A DNA stretch of 64,000 nucleotides from the NCBI GenBank assembly GCA_947452965.1, contig CANGEW010000002.1, positions 124,001 through 188,000 on the forward strand. Direction: 5' to 3'. The stretch is from Chitinophagaceae bacterium. GTDB lineage: Bacteria; Bacteroidota; Bacteroidia; Chitinophagales; Chitinophagaceae. The position numbers were made by a program, and so were the translations under genes. The notes below the pieces were generated by a model. That model made no database searches. It saw nothing but the letters and a program-made list of their open reading frames with translations, and was not told the origin of the DNA. Below are positions 55,257 through 62,368 of the stretch, in pieces (within the stretch, counting starts at the first letter, position 1; every line of letters begins with the position of its first letter).

Positions 55257-55736
55257 TTACGGTTTTTTAGTTGCAGGGGATTCTAATTTCTTTTTCATTT
55301 CCTGATGTTCTTTTTCTGCATTTTCAATACTCTTACTAAATGCTTTTGCATGTGCTTTTGCTTTACTTATATCAGGATTGGGTTTATTAAGTTCTGCTTT
55401 TAAATTTGAAACATGTTTAGTTGCTTCTGAATGATTTTTTTCAATCGATTCACTATGAACCTTTACTTTTGCTTTGTCTTCAGGTTTAATGGTGCTCTTT
55501 AAATTTTCATGTGCTTTCTTCGCCATCTCAAGATTTTCTTCAGCATTTTTTGCATGATTTTTATGCTCTTCTAATGTTTTAGATTGTCCATTTACAATAG
55601 CATTTGTATGATCCTTTGCTATTTTATGGTGTGATGTTAATGCGGCATGATTTTCAGTTTTTGTTTGTGAAAAAACACTTTGAGACATTAGTGTTAAACA
55701 AGCAATTGAAAAGGTAAATAAATAATTTTTATTCAT
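55257..55736 (-). CDS. Exported helical Lys/Glu/His-rich protein of unknown function
   Basis: 159 residues. A signal peptide (YLFTFSIACLTLMSQSVFSQ) is followed by a fully polar, Ala/Lys/Glu/His-rich region that should form long helices or coiled coils (for example EENLEMAKKAHENLKSTI and EATKHVSNLKAELNKPNPD). About 14 histidines are spread along it, mostly in a HxxxxK/HxKN context, which might bind metal or simply reflect a charged rod. No enzyme motif is present. It ends at its own terminator and lies in the same passenger unit as the deleted mgtA. I do not recognise a family. Confidence 0.6.
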   Translation of the reverse strand: MNKNYLFTFSIACLTLMSQSVFSQTKTENHAALTSHHKIAKDHTNAIVNGQSKTLEEHKNHAKNAEENLEMAKKAHENLKSTIKPEDKAKVKVHSESIEKNHSEATKHVSNLKAELNKPNPDISKAKAHAKAFSKSIENAEKEHQEMKKKLESPATKKP

Positions 55737-55878
55737 GATAATTTTTTTAAGTGATTATTAAATTTTAATCAAAATAATAAAATTCTAATTTGCGATACAA
55801 TGAATAAAAACACAAGTGATTATGAGTTATATCATCAGTCAGAAGATTTTACACAGTAAAAAATAGCATCCAGATTTT

Positions 55879-56364
55879 TTAATTAAAATAACCTTTACAA
55901 CCATTGATTAAATTTTTAATAAAAATCATTTTTACAAATTGAGTTAGTGAACAATAACAGAAAAGTAATAAAAACAACCATAAAAAATACTGAAGTGGAA
56001 GTGCTGTGAATTTCAATGAGTTTGCAAAAGAAGAAAAAGGGATGAAAATTCCAATTGCAATCATTGTAAGTGAAATAACTGGCGTAGCTGCTCTGCTTTC
56101 TATAAACGGAATTTTTCTTGTACGTATCATGTGTTCAATTAAAGTTTGAGAAAGAAGCCCTTCGACAAACCAAGTATACCATGAAGGCGCTTTTTCATAT
56201 TCAATTTCATTAAGCCCCAATATTTTTCTTTTTACTACAACTTGATCATCATTTAATCCTTTTTCATCACTATTCAAATCAATGTATAGCTGCTGAATAC
56301 TTTTTCTGGCAAAGTCATTCAGCATTATTTCATCATATTTTTTATAATTATTAGAGAAGTTCAT
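55879..56364 (-). pseudogene. Internally deleted magnesium-transporting P-type ATPase (mgtA remnant, in frame)
   Basis: 161 residues against roughly 850-900 for MgtA. Residues ~1-62 match the N-terminal cytoplasmic region (LYIDLNSDEKGLNDDQ, LGLNEIEYEKAPSW). Residues ~65-161 match the last membrane helices (WFVEGLLSQTLIEHMIRTRK, IPFIESRAATPV, IGIFIPFSSFANSL, LPLQYFLWL, YCSLTQFVK). Everything between, including the phosphorylated DKTGT aspartate and the nucleotide-binding domain, is gone. The join near 56164-56184 keeps the frame, probably through similarity around PSW/TWF. It cannot pump. It may be a dead relic, or a small membrane protein kept for another role. Confidence 0.75.
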
Positions 56365-56538
56365 TTTGATTTTATTTATCTGAAAAAAACTTTACTTATT
56401 AGCTAAGCATTTAAGGTAAGGGTATTAGATTATTTATAAAATGATTTATCACCCAACAATTGTTTTATACACTATTTGTATAAGTTTGTTTATTAATTAA
56501 ATCAGATAAAATTGCTTTTGTAAATCAATCCTTCAAAA

Positions 56539-57546
56539 ATGAAAAACACACGTTATTTAATGCCATTGATGCTATCATTTTTTTTAAATGCCACTGCTCA
56601 AACGAGTAATGAACTAAAAATTATTAAAACCTTTTCTATAAAAAGTTCAGGAGGTTGGGATTATCTAGAATTAAATCCTTTGAACAATTGGCTTTATGTA
56701 AGTCATTCCAAACAAGTTAATGTAATTGATAGAACCTCCGGTGATTCAGTTGGTGTAATAGAAAATACAATAGGTATTCATGGCATTGCTTTTGACAAAG
56801 AAAATGGGAAGGGTTATACAACTAATGGAAAATTAAATTCGACTACAATATTTGATATTAATACGAATAAAATTATTGGTCAAATTACTACAGGGAAAGA
56901 TCCGGATGCAATTGTGTATGAACCCTATTCTAAAAAAATAATAACTTGTAATGGACATGATAACAGCTTAAGTATTATTGATCCGTTTCAAGATAAAGTT
57001 GTAAATATTGTTGATGTAGGAGGAGTACCTGAAGCTGCAGTAAGTGATGATATGGGTAAGCTTTTTGTAAATCTTGAAGATAAAAATGAAATCGTCGTAA
57101 TAGATACAAAGACATTTAAAGTGATAAACAGATATTCACTATCGCCTGGAAGTGGTCCTACTGGTTTAGCGTATGACAAAAAAAACAGAAGATTATTTTC
57201 CGGTTGCGAAGATCTGTTAGTTATATTAAATGCAGATAATGGAAAGATAATTGATAAAATAAAAATTGGACATGGTTGTGATGGCGTTGTGTTTGATGAA
57301 ACAACTAAAACAATCTACACTGCTAATGGAGAAGGTTCTATTTCAGTCATTCAACAAGAAGACTCAGACCATTACAGATTACAGCCAGAAATTAAAACTA
57401 AGAAAGGTGCAAGAACAATAACCATTGATCAAAATACACATCAACTTTTTTTGCCAACTGCTGAATTTGATCCAAAGGAACTTAATGAAAAAGGAAGGCC
57501 CAAAATGAAAGAGGGAACTTTTCAAGTATTAGTTGTTGGAGAATAA
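56539..57546 (+). CDS. Exported YncE-like beta-propeller protein (copy 1)
   Basis: 335 residues. A signal peptide (YLMPLMLSFFLNATAQ) precedes a seven-bladed propeller of YVTN/YncE-type repeats: WLYVSHSKQVNVIDRTSGD, GYTTNGKLNSTTIFDINTN, KIITCNGHDNSLSIIDPFQD, KLFVNLEDKNEIVVIDTKTF, and others with the I/V-ID-T pattern. These are periplasmic or surface proteins that often bind DNA, metal or partner proteins; the role here is unknown. A close paralogue lies at 59774-60784. The stop codon is 12 bp before repeat copy B. Confidence 0.85.
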   Translation: MKNTRYLMPLMLSFFLNATAQTSNELKIIKTFSIKSSGGWDYLELNPLNNWLYVSHSKQVNVIDRTSGDSVGVIENTIGIHGIAFDKENGKGYTTNGKLNSTTIFDINTNKIIGQITTGKDPDAIVYEPYSKKIITCNGHDNSLSIIDPFQDKVVNIVDVGGVPEAAVSDDMGKLFVNLEDKNEIVVIDTKTFKVINRYSLSPGSGPTGLAYDKKNRRLFSGCEDLLVILNADNGKIIDKIKIGHGCDGVVFDETTKTIYTANGEGSISVIQQEDSDHYRLQPEIKTKKGARTITIDQNTHQLFLPTAEFDPKELNEKGRPKMKEGTFQVLVVGE

Positions 57547-57558
57547 AAAGCTTATATT

Positions 57559-57637
57559 TTATTCCTGTACCTCATTTGTACCCCGCCCCTGAAAACCTTT
57601 ACTAGTAAGGGTTTTAAAGTTTTGTATCGGCAAGTAA
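57559..57637 (+). repeat. Attachment-like repeat copy B (arm 57559-57616, core 57617-57637)
   Basis: The core AAGTTTTGTATCGGCAAGTAA encodes KFCIGK-stop; its first 17 bases equal the mnmE end. The 58-bp arm starts TTATTCCTGTA and holds CCCCTGAAAACC and GTAAGGGTTTT, aligning with copies A and C. Confidence 0.65.
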
Positions 57638-57741
57638 TCTATTTTGTAATCGTTTCAATATTCCTATTTTTAACATATCAATTGAAACAAAAGCAAGAAT
57701 TAATTAGAGCGCCTAGGTTATTTTTCAATTTTTAATTCAGT

Positions 57742-57749
57742 TATCTTTG
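57742..57749 (+). promoter_or_regulatory. Likely -7 element for the PhyH-family gene (TATCTTTG)
   Basis: It matches TAnnTTTG and ends 20 bp before the ATG at 57770, giving this passenger unit its own promoter. No clear -33 TTTG is present. Confidence 0.4.
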
Positions 57750-57769
57750 AAAGGATTAAATACAACTAT

Positions 57770-58597
57770 ATGACGCTATTGGAAAAGTTCAACAAAGATG
57801 GTTACCTCATTCTCGAAAAATTTCATACCGCTGAACAATGTGATGCATTGATGCAGCGAGGTGAGGAATTGGCAGCGGGGTATAATTTTGAGGGTCATCC
57901 ATCTGTTTTTCAAACCAATGAACAGACACGCACATCCGATGATTATTTTTTAAACTCCGGTGGAAATATTTCTTTCTTTTTTGAGAAAGATGCATTTGAT
58001 GAAAATGGCCAATTGAAAAATGATTTATTTCATTCGCTGAATAAAATTGGTCATGCGCTTCATGATTTGGATTCGGTGTTTGAAGCCTTCTCTCGTTCAC
58101 CGCAATTGAAAAAACTTTCAGCAGAATTGAATTTAAACAATCATGTCATTATTCAAAGCATGCTGATTTTAAAACATGCCAAAATCGGAGGTGTAGTCGA
58201 TGTACATCAAGACGCTGCCTTTTTATATACAGAACCTAATTCTTGTATCGGTTTATGGTTTGCATTGGAAGATGCTACAATTGAAAATGGTTGTCTTTGG
58301 GCAAAACCTGGCGGACACCAAACTTCACTTCGTTCTTGGTTTCGGAAAAAGGAAACAGGAGGTACTGAAATGCATATTTTTGATTCACAGCCTTTAACAA
58401 TGGAAGATATGATCCCTCTTGAAGTAAAAAAAGGAACTTGTATCGTTCTTGATGGATTGTTACCTCATTATAGTCTGCCTAATACGAGTGGAAAATCCCG
58501 ACAAGCTTACGCCATTCATATCATCGATCGTAATGCAAAATATCCGGAAGAAAATTGGTTGAGCCGCGATATGTCTACTCTCAAAGGGTTTAATTAA
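57770..58597 (+). CDS. Phytanoyl-CoA dioxygenase (PhyH)-family protein
   Basis: A non-heme iron, 2-oxoglutarate-dependent oxygenase-like protein. The 275 residues show the metal-binding HxD in VDVHQDAAFLY, the distal histidine in LDGLLPHYSLPN, and the oxoglutarate-binding arginine in SGKSRQAYAIHIID. All catalytic positions are present, so it is probably active. It resembles animal PHYHD1 more than true phytanoyl-CoA hydroxylase, so the substrate is unknown. It starts ~130 bp after attachment-like copy B and is followed by a TIM-barrel gene in the same direction (85-bp gap). Confidence 0.85.
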   Translation: MTLLEKFNKDGYLILEKFHTAEQCDALMQRGEELAAGYNFEGHPSVFQTNEQTRTSDDYFLNSGGNISFFFEKDAFDENGQLKNDLFHSLNKIGHALHDLDSVFEAFSRSPQLKKLSAELNLNNHVIIQSMLILKHAKIGGVVDVHQDAAFLYTEPNSCIGLWFALEDATIENGCLWAKPGGHQTSLRSWFRKKETGGTEMHIFDSQPLTMEDMIPLEVKKGTCIVLDGLLPHYSLPNTSGKSRQAYAIHIIDRNAKYPEENWLSRDMSTLKGFN

Positions 58598-58682
58598 TCG
58601 GGTGAAATTAAAAGTAAAAATTAAAAAAGGGAATAGACAATTTTGACTTTTTAGTTTTTCATTTTGACTTAATAATTATCAC

Positions 58683-59513
58683 ATGAACATTTTATATTCT
58701 AGCACTTATTGGGGAAGTGAATCATTAAGTCCTGAAAAATTTATCAATAAAACAATTGGCGATGGTTTTAATGGCGTTGAATTGTTTTTACAGCCACCTG
58801 ATGAGACTACGAATCTATTCATGAGTGCAATTGATGCTGTTAAAATGATGAACAATGATTTTTATTTCATTGCTTTACAATTGGTATTTCCTGCTAAAGA
58901 GTCGGTAACGGATTATATCAAAAAAATGGAACGGAATTTGGCTTACATATCATCACTCAATCCTTTATTTATCAACTCTCATACCGGAAAAGATTATTAC
59001 AGTTTCGACGATAATTGCAGAGCGATTGAAGCAGCTATGAATTTTAGTGCAAAAAATAATATTCGTATTTTACATGAAACCCATCGTTCAAGATTTACTT
59101 TTCATACAGCAACTTTATTGCCATATCTTGAAAAATTTCCTGAAATGGAACTCACCGGCGACTTGTCACATTTCTGTGTAGTTTCCGAATCAATGTTGGA
59201 AGATCAGGAAGAAATTCTGGACAGAATTTACCCTCACATCTCACATTTGCATGCACGAGTAGGCTATGAGCAAGGTTCACAGGTGAACGACCCCAAAGCT
59301 CCGGAATGGAATTCACACATAAACAGATTTATAAACTGGTGGCATCAAATAATCAATTTGAAGCAAAAAGCAGGTCAAAAAGTATTTACCATTACCCCTG
59401 AATTTGGCCCCGTTCCTTATATGCCTGTAATGCCCTATACAAAAGAACCAATGAGTATACAATGGGATAATAATTTATTTATAAAAAAATTGCTACAAAG
59501 TAAATTTGGTTGA
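58683..59513 (+). CDS. Sugar-phosphate isomerase/epimerase-like TIM-barrel protein
   Basis: 276 residues of the xylose-isomerase-like TIM-barrel superfamily (AP endonuclease 2 type). Features seen: the start ILYSSTYWGSESLSPEKF, GDGFNGVELFL, FINSHTGKDYYSFDD, ILHETHRSRFTF (metal-ligand Glu and His), GDLSHFCVV, ISHLHARVGYEQGS, and TITPEFGPVPYMPVMPY. It likely acts on a sugar or cyclic polyol. The pairing with the PhyH-family oxygenase suggests one small catabolic pathway, which is inference from position. The spacer before it has a repeat-like A/T-rich segment. Confidence 0.8.
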   Translation: MNILYSSTYWGSESLSPEKFINKTIGDGFNGVELFLQPPDETTNLFMSAIDAVKMMNNDFYFIALQLVFPAKESVTDYIKKMERNLAYISSLNPLFINSHTGKDYYSFDDNCRAIEAAMNFSAKNNIRILHETHRSRFTFHTATLLPYLEKFPEMELTGDLSHFCVVSESMLEDQEEILDRIYPHISHLHARVGYEQGSQVNDPKAPEWNSHINRFINWWHQIINLKQKAGQKVFTITPEFGPVPYMPVMPYTKEPMSIQWDNNLFIKKLLQSKFG

Positions 59514-59529
59514 GCTTATTATTTTTTTT

Positions 59530-59562
59530 CTAGATTTTATAATCTTTTTCATAGGCAAATAG
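59530..59562 (+). repeat. Degenerate attachment-like copy D
   Basis: CTTTTTCATAGGCAAATAG at 59544-59562 aligns with copy C and encodes FFIGK-stop in the same frame logic. The preceding GATTTTATAA resembles the arm end GGTTTTAAAA. The rest of the arm is not recognisable. It stands 17 bp after the TIM-barrel stop, where a unit boundary would be expected. Confidence 0.4.
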
Positions 59563-59715
59563 TTCAACTAATAGACTATGTTACATAATAACTATTTTTC
59601 TATTCAATCCTTTCTTTATTTGTAAAATATCAATCATCTTCTTTTAAAAAAAGTCAAGTTAAATGTATTAAAAACTTGAACTGATTATTTAAAAAAATGT
59701 CGTAAATATTTTAAT

Positions 59716-59723
59716 TACTTTTG
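59716..59723 (+). promoter_or_regulatory. Possible -7 element for YncE-like copy 2 (TACTTTTG)
   Basis: It matches TAnnTTTG and ends 50 bp before the ATG at 59774. No -33 TTTG box at the normal distance. Confidence 0.3.
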
Positions 59724-59773
59724 TTTTTAAAATAAAATTATTTTCCATTTATTTATCACTTAATACTTTGTTT

Positions 59774-60784
59774 ATGAAAAAATACTTTTCTACAATCTCA
59801 TTTTTGCTTTTGTTTATTTTAAATTTAAATGCTCAAACAAGTAGTGGGCTAAAAATCATAAATACCTTTTTTATAAAAAGTTCAGGAGGTTGGGATTATT
59901 TAGAATTAAATCCATTAAATAATTGGCTATATATAAGTCATTCCAAACAAGTTAATATTATTGATAGAACCTCTGGAGATTCAGTAGGAGTAATTGAAAA
60001 TACATTAGGTGTTCATGGAATTGCCTTTGATAAAATAAATGGGAAAGGATATACAACTAATGGTAAAACCAATACAACAACAGTTTTTGATATTCACACG
60101 AATAAGATTTTAAGTCTTGTAGAAACAGGGAAAGATCCTGATGCAATAACTTATGAACCATTTTCAAAAAAAATTATTATTTCAAATGGACATGATAATA
60201 GCCTAAGTGTTATCGATCCAATTCAAGATAAAGTAGTAAATACTATTGATGTAGGAGGCGCACCTGAGGCTTCAGTCAGCGATGAATCGGGAAAACTATT
60301 TGTAAATTTGGAAGATAAAAATGAAATAGTTGTAATAGACACAAAGACATTTAAAGTGTTAAATAGATTTTCATTAGCACCAGGAAGTGGACCAACTGGT
60401 TTGGTTTATGATAAAAAAAATAGAAGATTGTTTTCAGGTTGCCAGGGAATACTTGTCATCTTAAATGCTGATAATGGATTGATAATTGACAAAATTAAAA
60501 TAGGACATGGTTGCGATGGGGTTGCGTTTGACGAAACCAGTAAAAGAATTTATACTGCTAATGGAGAAGGTTCAATTTCAGTTATTCAACAAGAAAATGC
60601 TGATCAATACAAATTACTTCCAGAAATTAAAACAAAGAAAGGAGCAAGAACAATTGCATTAGATAAAAATACACATCATCTCTATCTTCCAACTGCTGAA
60701 TTTGATCCAAAAGAACTTAATGAAAAAGGAAGACCTAAGATGAAAGATGGTACTTTTCAAATATTAGTCTTAGGAGAACAATAA
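59774..60784 (+). CDS. Exported YncE-like beta-propeller protein (copy 2)
   Basis: The ATG at 59774 directly begins a signal peptide (KKYFSTISFLLLFILNLNAQ); an in-frame TTG lies 6 bp earlier. The mature protein aligns without gaps to copy 1 (56539-57546) over nearly its full length, for example SSGGWDYLELNPLNNWLY, and both end with TAEFDPKELNEKGRPKMK before GTFQ[VI]LV. Many substitutions lie in loops and, at DNA level, at third positions, so the pair is not recent. Like copy 1 it ends a few bases before an attachment-like repeat (copy C). Function unknown. Confidence 0.85.
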   Translation: MKKYFSTISFLLLFILNLNAQTSSGLKIINTFFIKSSGGWDYLELNPLNNWLYISHSKQVNIIDRTSGDSVGVIENTLGVHGIAFDKINGKGYTTNGKTNTTTVFDIHTNKILSLVETGKDPDAITYEPFSKKIIISNGHDNSLSVIDPIQDKVVNTIDVGGAPEASVSDESGKLFVNLEDKNEIVVIDTKTFKVLNRFSLAPGSGPTGLVYDKKNRRLFSGCQGILVILNADNGLIIDKIKIGHGCDGVAFDETSKRIYTANGEGSISVIQQENADQYKLLPEIKTKKGARTIALDKNTHHLYLPTAEFDPKELNEKGRPKMKDGTFQILVLGEQ

Positions 60785-60790
60785 CTTATT

Positions 60791-60869
60791 TTATCCTTGA
60801 TTTTCTTTAGTACCTATCCTCTGAAATCCTTAACTGGTTAGGTTTTAAAAGTTTTTCATTGGCAAGTAA
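60791..60869 (+). repeat. Attachment-like repeat copy C (arm 60791-60848, core 60849-60869)
   Basis: The core AAGTTTTTCATTGGCAAGTAA encodes KFFIGK-stop, a variant of the mnmE end with Phe for the catalytic Cys codon. The 58-bp arm begins TTATCCTTGA and holds CTCTGAAAT and ACTGGTTAGGTTTTAAA, aligning with copies A and B. Confidence 0.6.
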
Positions 60870-60889
60870 CAACCAAAAAATACTCTTTA

Positions 60890-62368
60890 GTGTCATTTAA
60901 AAAAGCAATCAATATAGTTTGGTTAAAAAGAGATATCCGCAGTCAAGATCATCTGCCATTATATCTTGCAGAACAAAGCGCCTTACCCTATTTAATGATA
61001 TTTATTTTAGAACCATCAGTCATATCCTATCCTGATACAAGTATCAGACATCTTCAATTTCAGTATCATGCTATTTTAAAACTGAATCTTACACTAAAAC
61101 CTTTTAACAAAAAAGTAGAGATATTTTACGGAGAAGCTATTTCTGTATTTAACGAAATTCATCAATATTTTGATATTCAAAATATTTTTAGTTATCAGGA
61201 AAGCGGCATAAAATTAACCTATGATAGAGATAGGAAAATTGCAAAATTTTGTAAGCAACATAATATCCAGTGGAAAGAATGTCAACGTGATGGCATACAA
61301 AGAGCCATCACAAACAGAAATGGTTGGGATCAAAAATGGTATTCAATCATGCACTCTCCGATTATAAAAAATACATTTTCAGTTAGAGAAAACATAGTAC
61401 TTGTAAATAATTTTCCTATTGATTTTGATTTGATGAATCAACTAGAAGAATATCCAAAAAATTTTCAACCAGCAGGAGAAGAGGCAGCATGGAAATATCT
61501 AGATTCATTCGTTCATGAAAGAGGAAAAAATTACAACAAACACATCAGTAAGCCACTGGAAAGTAGGCTAAGTTGCGCTAGGATATCACCTTATTTGAGT
61601 TGGGGAAATATTAGTGTTAAACAAGTTTATCAATATGTTTATAATCAATCCAAAAGCTTGTCAACTAAATATCCTTTTACAAGTTTTCTTACAAGATTAA
61701 AATGGCATTGTCATTTCATTCAGAAATTTGAAGTAGAATGCAGTTATGAAACAGCTTGTATCAATTATGGATATGAGTTGCTTGAACATATCCCTAATGA
61801 ATCATTTATCAATGCATGGAAAATTGGAAACACTGGGTACCCTTTAGTTGATGCGTGCATGAAATGTTTGATTGAAACAGGTTGGTTGAATTTCAGAATG
61901 CGGGCGATGCTGGTAAGCTTCTTTTGTCATCATCTCTATCAGGATTGGATAGCAGGGGTGTATCATTTAGCAAATTTATTTTTGGATTATGAGCCAGGTA
62001 TTCATTATCCCCAATTTCAAATGCAAGCTGGTACAACCGGTGTTAATACGATTAGAATATATAATCCGGTTAAGCAAAGTCAAGAGCATGATCCTCAGGG
62101 AATATTCATAAAAAAATGGCTACCGCAATTAATAAACGTCCCAACAGAATTTATTCACGAACCCTACAAAATGAGTGCAATGGAACAAGAACTTACTGGT
62201 ATATTCATTGGTAAAGATTATCCCTATCCAATAGTTGATTTAGAGATTTCAGGTAAAGTTGCAAGAAAAAATATCTGGAGCCATAGAACCAATGAAATTG
62301 TGAAGCAAGAAAATAAAAGAATTTTGACAACTCATACAAGAAGAAAAGTAAAAGATATTAACCCGTAA
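60890..62368 (+). CDS. Photolyase/cryptochrome-family flavoprotein
   Basis: 492 residues. Residues ~7-130 form the alpha/beta antenna domain (INIVWLKRDIRSQDHLPLYLA). The FAD-binding helical domain follows, with SRLSCARISPYLSWGNISVKQ, FTSFLTRLKWHCHFIQKFE, WKIGNTGYPLVDACMKCL and GWLNFRMRAMLVSFFCHHLYQDW, the last being the most conserved part of the superfamily. It should repair UV pyrimidine dimers or act as a blue-light sensor; the sequence alone does not settle which. The start is a GTG at 60890, 20 bp after repeat copy C, and no ATG exists near the domain start. Its 3' end overlaps the convergent cyclase gene by 11 bp. Confidence 0.88.
   Translation: MSFKKAINIVWLKRDIRSQDHLPLYLAEQSALPYLMIFILEPSVISYPDTSIRHLQFQYHAILKLNLTLKPFNKKVEIFYGEAISVFNEIHQYFDIQNIFSYQESGIKLTYDRDRKIAKFCKQHNIQWKECQRDGIQRAITNRNGWDQKWYSIMHSPIIKNTFSVRENIVLVNNFPIDFDLMNQLEEYPKNFQPAGEEAAWKYLDSFVHERGKNYNKHISKPLESRLSCARISPYLSWGNISVKQVYQYVYNQSKSLSTKYPFTSFLTRLKWHCHFIQKFEVECSYETACINYGYELLEHIPNESFINAWKIGNTGYPLVDACMKCLIETGWLNFRMRAMLVSFFCHHLYQDWIAGVYHLANLFLDYEPGIHYPQFQMQAGTTGVNTIRIYNPVKQSQEHDPQGIFIKKWLPQLINVPTEFIHEPYKMSAMEQELTGIFIGKDYPYPIVDLEISGKVARKNIWSHRTNEIVKQENKRILTTHTRRKVKDINP

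Larger units (their letters stand above)
53549..60869. mobile_element. Putative array of integrated cassette-like units anchored at the mnmE 3' end
   Basis: The end of mnmE (AAGTTTTGTATCGGCAAA at 53549-53566) is repeated at 55125-55142 (18/18), 57617-57633 (first 17 bases) and, altered, 60849-60869. A degenerate copy is at 59542-59562. Three of these follow a shared 57-58-bp arm. Between them lie short groups of accessory genes on both strands: PepSY-like and DUF347; a helical secreted protein, a deleted mgtA and YncE-like 1; PhyH and TIM-barrel; YncE-like 2. Island integration at the mnmE (trmE/thdF) 3' end is known for SGI1 and relatives. No recombinase is inside, so the units look like non-autonomous passengers. 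The right limit could lie beyond 60,869. Confidence 0.6.

Noticed and set aside
55785-55805. A minus-strand text CATTGTATCGCAAATTAG resembling the attachment core.
   Set aside because: It lacks one G of the core, is in the opposite orientation and has no arm, so chance is likely in AT-rich DNA.
56380-56430. Text CTGAAAAAAACTTTACTT and GGTAAGGGTATTAG resembling parts of the repeat arm between the mgtA remnant and YncE-like copy 1.
   Set aside because: The two pieces are further apart than in copies A-C and no core follows; it could be a decayed copy but is not strong enough to list.
53570-60869. Interpreting the region as a prophage or a classic conjugative element.
   Set aside because: No capsid, tail, lysis, integrase, relaxase or type IV secretion genes are present; cargo is small metabolic and envelope genes.
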